A stretch of DNA of 22,233 nt, taken from positions 1 through 22,233 of the forward strand of contig JBQTIP010000183.1 of the NCBI GenBank assembly GCA_052388025.1, given 5' to 3'. Made by a program: the position numbers and the translations under genes. The stretch comes from JBQTIP01 sp052388025. Its GTDB lineage: Bacteria; Actinomycetota; UBA4738; HRBIN12. Shown piece after piece: positions 13,741 to 21,704 of this stretch (position 1 is the stretch's first letter; every line of letters starts with the position of its first letter). Under the pieces are notes generated by a model, which did not search any database, was not told the origin of the DNA, and was given only the letters and a program-made list of their open reading frames with translations.

Positions 13741-15629
13741 TGCTCGCCCCCGACGACCAGGGGTTGGAGGGGCCCTCCGGCGAGCTCCTTCACGCGTCGG
13801 GCGAGTGCGGCGCGGTTCCCTTCGCTGACCAGCGCCTCCAACTCTCTGATGGCCCGTCTGAGCGCAGGCCGATCGGGAACATCAGGCCTGGAAACTGCGA
13901 TCCCTGGATGTCCACTCGACAGGGACTCCTCGTCGGGATCCGACAGGTCCTCCACCAGCTTCTCGCCTGCTCTCGCGCCCACGATCTCGATCTTCACGTC
14001 CACGTCGGGCACGCGCCCGGACAGACGGATGAGCTTCCGGGCCAGATCCAGGATGTTGACCGGCTCCCCCATCTCGAGCGTCAGGACCTCTCCGCCACGC
14101 GAGAGCGCGGCGGCCTGCAGAACGAGCTGGACGGCCTCCTGGATGCTCATGAAGTACCTCGCCATCAACGGGTCGGTCACGGTGACCGGACCGCCGTCAG
14201 CGATCTGGCGCAGGAAGGTCGGGATCACGCTCCCTCGGCTGCCCAGGACGTTCCCGAAGCGCACGGCGCAGAAGACGCCGGACTTGCGAGTGCTGCGGAC
14301 GATCTGCTCGGCGAACCACTTGGTCGCGCCCATCACGCTCACCGGCCGAACCGCCTTGTCGGTCGAGATCATCACGAAGCGACGCACGCCGGCGGCCAGC
14401 GCAGCGTCGGCCACGTTCGCCGTGCCGATGACGTTGGTGCGCACGGCTTCCTCCGGGTACATCTCCAGCAGCGGCACGTGCTTGTGGGCGGCGGCGTGGA
14501 ACACGACCTCGGGCCGGTGCTCCATGAACACGTGAATGATCCGATCCTGTTCTTGGATGTCGGCAAGCACGACCTCCACCCCCTGCGTGTGCTCGAGCTG
14601 CGCGACGGCGTCGTGAAGATGGGTCTCGTCGTGGTCTAGGAGGACCAGCCGGTCCGGCTCGAAGGAGGCGACCTGCCGTGCGATCTCCGAGCCGATGGAT
14701 CCCCCGGCACCGGTCACCAGCACCCGCCGACCCTGCAGGATCGCGGCGACGGCCTGGAGATCGATCTCGACCTGCTGGCGCCCCAGGAGGTCCTCGATCC
14801 GGAGGTCGCGGATGTCCCGGGCGCTGATCCGACCACCAACGATCTCCCTCACGGAGGGGAGGACCCGGAGGGTGACGTTGGCCTCCTCACACAGGGCGGC
14901 CACGTCCCCAACCACGTCCCCGGTCGCGGATGGGATCGCCAGGAGCACCTGCTCGACCCGCATTCGGGCGACCAGGGGCGGGATCTCTGCCCGGGCGCCC
15001 AGGACAGAGAGGCCGTGGATCGACAGCCCACGTTTGCGGGTGTCGTCGTCGACGATGCCGACCGGGTCGAGGCCCAGGGAACGATCGCCCAGGATGTCCC
15101 TAAGGATCATCGCTCCCGCGTCTCCCGCTCCCACGATCAGGACCCTCGTCCGCCTGCCGGAGATGGAGACCGAGCGTCGCCTGAACGCGAAGAGCCGATT
15201 CTGGAATCGGATCGCGCCGAACGCCATCAGGGACAGGAGCGACCCGAGGATCATCACCGACAGCGGCAAGGGTCGCCGCCCGCCCCAGAGCGTCCCCGCG
15301 CCGATCACGAGCGCGGCACCGGAGACGCCCGCGAGCACCACCCGTCGGGCCTCCTGAACGCTCGCGTAGCGCCACATCTGCCCGTACAGCCCGAACAGGT
15401 AGTTCGAGAGGAAATGCAGGAAGGCGGCCACGGACACGAACGGCAGGAAGTTGCGCCAGTAGTTAGTGGGGACCATGCCGTCGAAGCGGAGGACGAGCGG
15501 GCCGAGATAGGCCGGGAACACGACCGCCAAGTCGAGCAGCGACAGCGGGACATCCCGCCGAAGATGAACGACGATCCTCTTGGGGAGGCGCGTCCGCCGT
15601 TTGGATCGATCATCATGACTTCGTGACAC
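13737..15629 (-). CDS. Membrane-bound nucleotide-sugar 4,6-dehydratase (CapD/WbpM/PglF type)
   Basis: A 630-residue protein. Four N-terminal hydrophobic segments lie at about 28-48, 62-80, 97-113 and 120-140. A first Rossmann-like domain follows with VLIVGAGDAGAMILRDI (163-179), then the catalytic short-chain dehydrogenase domain with VLVTGAGGSIGSEIARQV (303-320), the STDKAV motif (422-427) and MGATK (433-437). Methionine in place of the usual YxxxK tyrosine is characteristic of this 4,6-dehydratase group. The likely substrate is UDP-GlcNAc or a similar sugar nucleotide, feeding surface polysaccharide or glycan synthesis. The start is GTG 15629 behind GGAGAG about seven bases upstream. It is the first gene of the minus-strand series and overlaps the regulator by four bases. 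Confidence 0.92.
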   Translation of the reverse strand: MSRSHDDRSKRRTRLPKRIVVHLRRDVPLSLLDLAVVFPAYLGPLVLRFDGMVPTNYWRNFLPFVSVAAFLHFLSNYLFGLYGQMWRYASVQEARRVVLAGVSGAALVIGAGTLWGGRRPLPLSVMILGSLLSLMAFGAIRFQNRLFAFRRRSVSISGRRTRVLIVGAGDAGAMILRDILGDRSLGLDPVGIVDDDTRKRGLSIHGLSVLGARAEIPPLVARMRVEQVLLAIPSATGDVVGDVAALCEEANVTLRVLPSVREIVGGRISARDIRDLRIEDLLGRQQVEIDLQAVAAILQGRRVLVTGAGGSIGSEIARQVASFEPDRLVLLDHDETHLHDAVAQLEHTQGVEVVLADIQEQDRIIHVFMEHRPEVVFHAAAHKHVPLLEMYPEEAVRTNVIGTANVADAALAAGVRRFVMISTDKAVRPVSVMGATKWFAEQIVRSTRKSGVFCAVRFGNVLGSRGSVIPTFLRQIADGGPVTVTDPLMARYFMSIQEAVQLVLQAAALSRGGEVLTLEMGEPVNILDLARKLIRLSGRVPDVDVKIEIVGARAGEKLVEDLSDPDEESLSSGHPGIAVSRPDVPDRPALRRAIRELEALVSEGNRAALARRVKELAGGPLQPLVVGGEQ

Positions 15630-15953
15630 GGTCGACTCTCCGTGGTCCCGGGGCGAGACCCGCAGTGTAGGAGCGGGCTCCTGCGCCGCTCATCCATCGG
15701 CGCGCGTATCTTCCTTACTGCACGCTACGTAGGCGCCGCCGCGGGGCCCAGGTCACTTGAGCTCGGGTATCGTCGAATGACGAAGCGGACGTAGGGAAGC
15801 TACGTAGGAATGACCGTGACGGGCTGCCCCTGCGTCCGCAATCTGGCGGAGTCGTCCGGCACCCGGTCGAGGAGGCATCGTCTCGGCGACCGACCGGCCG
15901 ATGGAGGGTGAGCGGATTCGTGACCCGAGAGCAGCAAAGGGAGTGACGAGTCG
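15630..15953. other. Divergent intergenic region (324 bp)
   Basis: This separates the minus-strand polysaccharide series from the plus-strand methyltransferase series and should hold promoters for both. I found no convincing -35/-10 pair on either strand; TACACT on the minus strand, within 15663-15668, is a weak -10 candidate. Dyads are present: AGGAGC-GG-GCTCCT (15669-15682) and GCGCCG-N9-CGGCGC (15683-15703). A repeated ACGTAGG motif is listed separately. Reading frames crossing it have no recognisable protein. Confidence 0.6.
15724..15808. repeat. Repeated ACGTAGG motif, candidate operator cluster
   Basis: GCTACGTAGG occurs exactly at 15724-15733 and 15799-15808, each containing the palindrome CTACGTAG. 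A third ACGTAGG is at 15789-15795, thirteen bases before the last copy. Three copies of a seven-base word in 82 bp of a divergent promoter region suggest a binding site for one dimeric regulator. No binding protein is identified. Confidence 0.4.
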
Positions 15954-16778
15954 ATGCAGGCCGTGACCGATCTCTCCGCCATCAAGGAGGGTCAGCAGCA
16001 AGCCTGGGCGGCCGGAGACTTCTCCAGGTTCGCGACGACCATCCTCATCGTGAGCGAGTCGCTCTGCGAGACCGTCGACATCCACGCCGGCCAGCGGGTC
16101 CTTGACGTCGCCACGGGCAGCGGCAACACGGCCCTCTGCGCGGCCCGGCGGAACTGCGACGTGACCGGCATCGACTACGTGCCGTCGCTGCTGGAGCGCG
16201 CCCGCGAGCGGGCGGCCTTCGAGGGGTTGGAGGTCGACTTCCAGGAGGGCGACGCGGAGGACCTGCCGTACCCCGATCATTCGTTCGACGCGGTCCTGTC
16301 CACGTTCGGCGTGATGTTCGCCCCCGACCAGGAGCGAGTGGCCGCCGAGATGGTCAGGGTGTGCCGCCCCGGTGGGAAGATCGGCATGTCGAACTTCACC
16401 CCCGAGAGCCTGGCGGGTCGGTTCTTCCGGACGGCGGCCAAGTACGTGCCTCCGACCCGTGGCGTGAAGCCGCCGATCCTCTGGGGAACCGAGGACGGGG
16501 TCCGCAGCATCTTCGGGAGCGGCCTGGCGGATCTCCAGATGATCCCGCGGCACGTCACCTTCCGCTACCGGTCCGCCGAGCACTGGCTCGAGTTCTTCCG
16601 GACTTACTTCGGCCCCATCCGCACCGTGCACGAGTCGCTGACGCCGGACCGGCAGGAGGCCTTCGGTCGGGACCTCATGGACGTGATCCGCGCCGCGAAC
16701 CGGTCGGGAGACGAGACGATCGTCGCGGACGTGGAGTACGTCGAGGTGCTGGTGACGACCCAGGAGAGGGGCGAGTGA
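15954..16778 (+). CDS. Class I SAM-dependent methyltransferase (UbiE-like)
   Basis: A 274-residue methyltransferase. Motif I is VLDVATGSGNTA (49-60), the ribose-binding acidic residue lies in VTGIDYVPSLL (Asp74), motif II is GDAEDLPYPDHSFDAV (99-114), and motif III surrounds VRVCRPGGKIGM. The C-terminal part (FRYRSAEHWLEFFRTYFGP) resembles small-molecule O- or C-methyltransferases of the UbiE/Methyltransf_11 group. GGAG lies ten bases before the ATG. Its stop shares GTGA with the start of the F420-type oxidoreductase, so the two are coupled and may act on the same intermediate. A role as tailoring enzyme is inferred; the substrate is unknown. It does not show special similarity to the mycobacterial Rv2952 methyltransferase beyond the common fold. 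Confidence 0.9.
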   Translation: MQAVTDLSAIKEGQQQAWAAGDFSRFATTILIVSESLCETVDIHAGQRVLDVATGSGNTALCAARRNCDVTGIDYVPSLLERARERAAFEGLEVDFQEGDAEDLPYPDHSFDAVLSTFGVMFAPDQERVAAEMVRVCRPGGKIGMSNFTPESLAGRFFRTAAKYVPPTRGVKPPILWGTEDGVRSIFGSGLADLQMIPRHVTFRYRSAEHWLEFFRTYFGPIRTVHESLTPDRQEAFGRDLMDVIRAANRSGDETIVADVEYVEVLVTTQERGE

Positions 16779-17932
16779 CCAAGCGCGTTTCCATCGGAAC
16801 GGGAGGGACGCTCGGTCCCCCGGCCGCAGCCGTGGCGAACCGGGCGCGCGCGCTCGAGTCGCAGGGCTTCGACGTCATAACGTGGCCCGATCACCTGATG
16901 GGATGGCTGCCGGAGTCGCTCTGGACACCCGACATCTCTCCGCTGGCAGCGATCAGCCCCAGTCAGAGCCCCCACGTGTTCCTCGACCCGGTGGCGTGCA
17001 TCGCCGCGGCGTCGACCTCCACGAAGCGGGTGCTGCTCGGTCCGTGCGTGACGGATCCCCTCAGGCGCCACCCCGCCGTGCTCGCGAACGAGTTCCTGAC
17101 CTTGCACCACATGAGCGAGGGCAGGGTGTTCCTCGGGATCGGGGCCGGCGAGGGTGAGAACACCGTTCCCTACGGAATCGACTACCGGTACCAGACGTCG
17201 AAGCTCGAGGAAGCCCTGCAGGTCGTCAAGCTGCTGTGGCGGTCTGAGGGCCCCGTCGACTTCGAGGGAGACTATTTCCCGCTGAAGGGCGCCGTGCTCG
17301 GCCTGGCGGCTTACGAGGGCACGTACCCCCCGATCTGGGTAGGCGCTCACGGCCCCAGGATGTGCGAGATCACCGGGAAGCACGCGGAGGGGTGGGTCCC
17401 GGTGAACATGCCGATCGACGAGTGGCGAAAGCGGCTCGGCTGGATCCACGACGCAGCGCGGGCGAGCGGCCGCGACACCGCGTCGTTCGCGGCCGCGATC
17501 CGTTCGTACGTCGTCATGGAGGAGGACCACGAGAAGGCCCACCGGATGCTGAACCACGCGCTGGTCAAGGCCCTGTGCCTCTCGCTCCCCGACTGGCTGT
17601 ACGGGACCGTCGGCGGCGAGCACCCGCTGGGTGAGGGCTTCCACGGGCTCCAGTCCTACATCCCCTCCGGCCTGTCGCGCGAGGACGCGCTCCGGCTCAT
17701 CGAGCGCATCCCCTTCGATCTCGTCCACGAGTACATGTGGCACGGCTCGCCCGACGACCTGCTGCGGAAGATGACCCCGTACGTCGAGGAGGGCGCCTCC
17801 CACGTGATCTTGCACAACATGGGCTTCCTGGCGGACCCGAGCACGGCTCCGAGCTCGTTCCGGCTGCTCGCCGAGGTGGTCCAGGAGGTCGACGAGAAGA
17901 TCAACCGGCCGGCCGCCGCTCCGGTCGGGTAG
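16775..17932 (+). CDS. LLM-family F420-type oxidoreductase, phthiodiolone ketoreductase-like
   Basis: A 385-residue luciferase-like TIM-barrel enzyme. Typical stretches are RALESQGFDVITWPDHLMGW near the N-terminus, LLGPCVTDPLRRHPAVLANE, GRVFLGIGAGEGENTVPYGID and PPIWVGAHGPRMCEITGKHAEGW (longer stretches abbreviated). The order VTD..R.HPAV, GIG.GEGEN..PYG, WV.AHGPRM and the C-terminal GGEHPLG..F.G.Q..IP pattern resemble mycobacterial phthiodiolone dimycocerosate ketoreductase (Rv2951c), an F420-dependent enzyme, as I recall it. It likely reduces a carbonyl or imine using F420H2; an FMN cofactor cannot be excluded. The start is GTG 16775, overlapping the methyltransferase stop by four bases; the frame is open further upstream only as a shadow of that gene. 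Confidence 0.88.
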   Translation: MTKRVSIGTGGTLGPPAAAVANRARALESQGFDVITWPDHLMGWLPESLWTPDISPLAAISPSQSPHVFLDPVACIAAASTSTKRVLLGPCVTDPLRRHPAVLANEFLTLHHMSEGRVFLGIGAGEGENTVPYGIDYRYQTSKLEEALQVVKLLWRSEGPVDFEGDYFPLKGAVLGLAAYEGTYPPIWVGAHGPRMCEITGKHAEGWVPVNMPIDEWRKRLGWIHDAARASGRDTASFAAAIRSYVVMEEDHEKAHRMLNHALVKALCLSLPDWLYGTVGGEHPLGEGFHGLQSYIPSGLSREDALRLIERIPFDLVHEYMWHGSPDDLLRKMTPYVEEGASHVILHNMGFLADPSTAPSSFRLLAEVVQEVDEKINRPAAAPVG

Positions 17933-17947
17933 GGGTCAAGGGCGACG

Positions 17948-19891
17948 ATGAAATCCGAGGCTCGGGACCCTGCCCCTCTGAGACCCGCTTGGCGGCCCCC
18001 TCCCCCGACCTTCGACCGGGACGGCTACGCCCGGATGAAGATCCCGAGGCATCTCGGAGAGGCCATCTCCGGGGTGGACGACCCTAAGATGGTTCCCGCG
18101 TCCGAGGCCGACCACATGCGCCCCGAAGATTACGTGATCGGGGTGGTGGTCCGCGGAGAGGCACGCGCGTATCCGATCTGGGTCATCGACAACTACCACG
18201 TCGTGAACGATCGGGCGGGCGAGGAGCGCTTCATCGTCGTCTGCTGCGAGCGATGTCAGTCCGGGTCCGCATTCATCTCCGACGTCCCGGGAAACGAGGA
18301 GCGCGACCCCCTGTTCCGATCGGTCGGCTTCCTGAACGCGACCCTGATCCTGAAGGATCTTCGCACCGGGAGCCACTGGATCCACTGGGAGGGATACGCG
18401 CTCGACCGACGGGCCAAGGGAACGCGGCTTCCCTGGATCCCCCCCTACCACATCGAGTGGGCGGACTGGGTGGCCCTGCACCCCGAGACGGTGGTCATGG
18501 TTCCGCCCGCGGACGTCCGGCACCCGGACGCGCGGCACGGGCACGGCCGTGAGGAGTTCTTCTCGCGCCCCGGCATGGATCCGGCCTTCTTGGCGTCCAT
18601 CATCGGACCGCTCGATACCACGTACCCGGAGAACGAGATGGTCCTCGCCGTCGAGGGAGACCGGGAGTGGTTCGCCTACCCGCTCCGGGAGGTGCAGCGC
18701 GAGGGCGGTGTGGTGCACGACCGGATCGACGGCTCCCCCGTCGTCGTGTTCGCCGGCCCGCGGCCGGACGGCTTCACCATGGCGGCGTTCGTACCCCGGA
18801 TCGCCGGGCGAGACCTGACGTTCGAACGCTCGGAGGGCGCCTTCCGGGACCGCGAGACCGGGAGCCGCTGGAGCATCGAGGGCGTGGCGACGGAGGGCGC
18901 CGCCCTCGGCCAGGTCCTCGAGCCGATCCGTTGGTTCTTCGCGCGCTGGCATTCGATCATCTACCCGCACAGGAACACGCGCCTCTTCCGGAGCGAACGG
19001 AAGCCGCCGCGTCTCGGCGCCGGCCCGACCGAGGCCGGCGACTTCGAGCCGTTCCTCTGGGAGCTCGCCGCGCGGGGTCACGAGATCCGGATCGGGACTC
19101 CGATCGTGAGCCAGCGACGCCCTCGAGAGTCCGCCGCGAGCCTCACGGTGTACATAGACGGCGACCGGATCCATCTCCACCGGTTCGGCTCCCACGGGGC
19201 CGCCAGGGACTACGAGGAGTTCGAGGGCGCGTGGTCGGGACTCCCGCTCCGCAACAGAGCCACCGAGTCGAGCCTGCGGCGGTTCGGTCGCCTCGTGGTG
19301 GAGTCGGACCCGGAAGAGCGATTCGCGGATCCGGCCCAGATCGTCCGCCTTCCGTTCCGATCCCTCGATTGGTCGCCGCTGCTCGATTCGCCGGCGCTCG
19401 CGGAGATCGCCCGCGAGGCAGGAGAGCCGGACGGGGGACCCGAGGGCCCGTGCTTCGCCGACGCGGTCCGTGCCCTGCGCCTTGCCGGCTTCGACGTGAT
19501 CGAGGTGGGGTTCCTGCCGCCGGGCCAGTTGCGGGTGGGCTGCGTCAACGGGATCGCGCTCACGGTCGAAGGCGACCGCTTCCTGTTGTACCGATTCGAC
19601 TCGCCGGCGCGGGCGGCCGAGTACGTTGCCGGAACGGGCCATGCCTTCGCCGTCGGGCCGTTCGTCATGCGGTCCACTCCGGACACCATGTACGCGCACC
19701 AGCTGTACGAGATCCTCTACGTCGGCGACGACAAGGTCCGCTGGTCGCCGCTGGTGGATGATCCGGCCCTCAGGAGGGCCTCGGACGGGTGGTGGACTCG
19801 GCCGATGGGGCATGAGATCGTTCGGCGCTCGGATCACGTGGGACCTATGAGGACGATGGGAGCGACTCGGTTCACCCGAAAGGAGCGATGA
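17948..19891 (+). CDS. DUF3179-domain protein with duplicated C-terminal module
   Basis: A 647-residue protein of unknown function with no signal peptide or membrane helix. Residues about 45-345 match the DUF3179 pattern: YVIGVVVRGEARAYPIWVI (62-80), HVVND (84-88), a cysteine site VVCCERCQSGSAF (97-109) that departs from the usual TYCPLC form, and a C-terminal SRWSIEGVA..G (306-317). The rest holds two copies of one module: about 370-482 (LTVYIDGDRIHLHRF...WSPLLDSPA) and about 506-606 (LTVEGDRFLLYRF...WSPLVDDPA). AAGGG lies five bases before the ATG; the gene begins 15 bp after the oxidoreductase and its stop overlaps the carrier-protein start (ATGA). That tight linkage suggests it acts on or near carrier-bound intermediates, but the reaction is unknown. 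Confidence 0.85.
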   Translation: MKSEARDPAPLRPAWRPPPPTFDRDGYARMKIPRHLGEAISGVDDPKMVPASEADHMRPEDYVIGVVVRGEARAYPIWVIDNYHVVNDRAGEERFIVVCCERCQSGSAFISDVPGNEERDPLFRSVGFLNATLILKDLRTGSHWIHWEGYALDRRAKGTRLPWIPPYHIEWADWVALHPETVVMVPPADVRHPDARHGHGREEFFSRPGMDPAFLASIIGPLDTTYPENEMVLAVEGDREWFAYPLREVQREGGVVHDRIDGSPVVVFAGPRPDGFTMAAFVPRIAGRDLTFERSEGAFRDRETGSRWSIEGVATEGAALGQVLEPIRWFFARWHSIIYPHRNTRLFRSERKPPRLGAGPTEAGDFEPFLWELAARGHEIRIGTPIVSQRRPRESAASLTVYIDGDRIHLHRFGSHGAARDYEEFEGAWSGLPLRNRATESSLRRFGRLVVESDPEERFADPAQIVRLPFRSLDWSPLLDSPALAEIAREAGEPDGGPEGPCFADAVRALRLAGFDVIEVGFLPPGQLRVGCVNGIALTVEGDRFLLYRFDSPARAAEYVAGTGHAFAVGPFVMRSTPDTMYAHQLYEILYVGDDKVRWSPLVDDPALRRASDGWWTRPMGHEIVRRSDHVGPMRTMGATRFTRKER

Positions 19892-20145
19892 TGGGGACCA
19901 CCGACATCGAGCAGGAGATTCGGACGTTCATCCTCGAGGAGGTGCTCGAGGACGCCCAAGGCGACCTCCCGCCCGGCCAGCCGTTGCTGTCGGGCCTGCT
20001 CGACTCGTTCGGACTGATGTCGCTGCTCGGATTCATCGAGGAGAGATTCGACGTGACGATCGCCAACGATCAGGTGGTGAGCGAGAACTTCAAGACCATC
20101 GAGGCGCTCACCGCGTTCGTCGAGAAGAAGCAGGACGAGAGCTAG
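19888..20145 (+). CDS. Free-standing acyl/aryl carrier protein
   Basis: An 85-residue carrier protein with the phosphopantetheine motif LLSGLLDSFGLMSLL; the modified serine is Ser40. The following helices (GFIEERFDVTIANDQVVSENFKTIEAL) are similar in layout to the other carrier protein of the window but the sequence is distinct. The ATG at 19888 shares ATGA with the DUF3179 stop; the second codon is also ATG and could be used. It converges with the aryl ligase, whose stop codon shares the same CTAG. In mycobacterial FadD22 an aryl-AMP ligase and carrier are fused, so this protein is a reasonable acceptor for the benzoate-type ligase (inference). Confidence 0.9.
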   Translation: MMGTTDIEQEIRTFILEEVLEDAQGDLPPGQPLLSGLLDSFGLMSLLGFIEERFDVTIANDQVVSENFKTIEALTAFVEKKQDES

Positions 20146-21704
20146 GAGGAGGAAGCCTCCTCCGCCGATCCCTTCCTCAGCACGAACCGCTTGAGCTTGC
20201 CGGTGGGCGTCCGGGGCAGCTCGCCGACGACCTCGAAGGACCTCGGCACCTTGAACGTGGCCAGGCGCCGACGGCAAACGCGGAGCGCTTCCTTCTCGAG
20301 CGCAGCGTCGGCCCGCTCGGAGAGCAGGAACGCCTTCAGGGTCGGGACTCCGGTCTCATCATCGAGGGCGACCACGGCAGCGTCCCGCACGTCGGGGTGA
20401 CCCCTTAGGACATCCTCGATCTCCCTCGGCGCAACCCAGACCCCGCCCAGCTTCATGAGATCGTCGAGCCGTCCTTCGTGGTACACCCTGCCGTCGATCA
20501 GCCGGACAAGGTCGCCGGTTCGCATCCACCCGTCGAGGTAGGCACGGGCCGTCAGCTCCGGCCGGCGCCAGTATCCGGCGAAGGTCGTCGGTCCCCGGAT
20601 CCAGAGCTCGCCGCTCTCGCCCTCAGGGACCGACTGCTGCTCGCGATCGAGGACCTTGACCTCGTAGCCGTCGAGCGCCCGTCCGGCGCTGCCGGGGACG
20701 ATGTCGTCGACGCGGTTGGACGTCACATGATGCAGGGCCTCGGTAGCCCCGAGGCCGTCGATCAACGGCAGGCCGAATCGGTTGCGGAATCGCTCGAACA
20801 GATCCGCCGTCAACGCCTCCCCGGCGCTGATCGCCATCCGGATCGATGCGGGGAGCTCCGCGTCGTCGAGATGGGCCAGGCCGCTGTAGAAGGCCGGCAC
20901 GGCCAAGAGCACCGTTGGGCGGGTCCGGTTCAGTAGGCCCTGAACGTGGATGGGGATCACCGGGGCCTCGTTCACGACCACGGAGGCTCCCGTGGCCGCC
21001 GGCAGGTAGACCGAGTTCCCGAGCCCGTAGGCGAAGAACATCTTGGAAGCTGAGAAGATCACGTCGTCGGTCTGCATGTCGATGACTTGAAGTGCGAGGG
21101 CTGAAGGGGCGGCCTGCAGGTGCCGGTGTCGGTGCATCACCCCCTTCGGCAGACCCGTCGTACCCGAGGTGTACAGCCAGAGCGCGATGTCCTCGCCCGT
21201 GGTGGCCGCCGGAGCCAGCGCCTGCGGGACGCCGCAGACGTCGGCCCAGGCACGCGGCCCCTCCGGAGGCGACTCTCCCACGAACAGGCATACGGCTCCG
21301 GTACGCTGGGCGGCCGGCAGAACGGCTGCGGCCGATGCCGCGTCGCACACGATCACCCGTGACTCGCTGTCGGTCAGCATGAAGTCGAGGTCCGATGTGG
21401 CGAGTCCCTGGGCGACGGGAACTGCCACAAGCCCGGCCTTGATCGCGCCCCAGAACGTGATCACGAACTCCGGTCGGTCGCGCAGAGCGAGGATGACCCG
21501 GTCGTCGAACGCGAGCCCGAGCCCGAGCAGGCCGGCCCCCGCTGCGTCGGCGGCGGCAGCCACCTCCTGGTAACTCCACGTCCGCTCCTCCGTGACGAGG
21601 TAGGGGCGCTCCGCCCTCCCGGGGGAGAGGTTACGCTCCAGCAGGTCGACCGTGGCGTTGTAGGGCGCCCGGCTGGCCTCGCCTCGTCGTTCGGCGCTCA
21701 TCAT
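20142..21704 (-). CDS. Benzoate-type AMP ligase, probably 4-hydroxybenzoyl-AMP/ACP ligase
   Basis: A 520-residue adenylate-forming enzyme of the benzoate-CoA ligase/FadD22 group. Motifs: P-loop YTSGTTGLPKG (178-188), FAYGLGNSVYLPAATGAS (224-241), ISAGEAL (292-298), GLGATEALHHVTSNRVD (317-333), RTGDLVR (395-401), GRLDDLMKLGGVWVAP (411-426) and the catalytic lysine in TPTGKLKR (Lys503). The FAYGLGNSV and SNRVD stretches resemble FadD22, which activates p-hydroxybenzoate, and benzoate-CoA ligases (from memory). It follows a chorismate lyase-like gene with a one-base TGATG overlap, so its likely substrate is 4-hydroxybenzoate, transferred either to CoA or to the adjacent carrier protein. GAGG precedes the ATG by five bases. 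Confidence 0.88.
   Translation of the reverse strand: MMSAERRGEASRAPYNATVDLLERNLSPGRAERPYLVTEERTWSYQEVAAAADAAGAGLLGLGLAFDDRVILALRDRPEFVITFWGAIKAGLVAVPVAQGLATSDLDFMLTDSESRVIVCDAASAAAVLPAAQRTGAVCLFVGESPPEGPRAWADVCGVPQALAPAATTGEDIALWLYTSGTTGLPKGVMHRHRHLQAAPSALALQVIDMQTDDVIFSASKMFFAYGLGNSVYLPAATGASVVVNEAPVIPIHVQGLLNRTRPTVLLAVPAFYSGLAHLDDAELPASIRMAISAGEALTADLFERFRNRFGLPLIDGLGATEALHHVTSNRVDDIVPGSAGRALDGYEVKVLDREQQSVPEGESGELWIRGPTTFAGYWRRPELTARAYLDGWMRTGDLVRLIDGRVYHEGRLDDLMKLGGVWVAPREIEDVLRGHPDVRDAAVVALDDETGVPTLKAFLLSERADAALEKEALRVCRRRLATFKVPRSFEVVGELPRTPTGKLKRFVLRKGSAEEASSS
20145..20163. terminator. Perfect 8-bp hairpin at the convergent gene ends
   Basis: GGAGGAGG (20145-20152), loop AAG, then CCTCCTCC (20156-20163). 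It begins at the last base of the carrier-protein stop codon and lies inside the last codons of the ligase on the other strand (Glu-Glu-Ala-Ser-Ser-Ser). There is no T-tract on the plus side, so factor-independent termination is uncertain. It may insulate the two converging transcripts. Confidence 0.45.

Noticed and set aside
15901..15953. Short upstream open frames before the methyltransferase (ATG at 15901, GTG near 15909)
   Set aside because: Very short, without homology; their ribosome-binding sites are poorly spaced.
15753..16631. Minus-strand open frame across the divergent gap and methyltransferase gene
   Set aside because: No motif is visible, and it is antisense to a methyltransferase with clear SAM-binding motifs.
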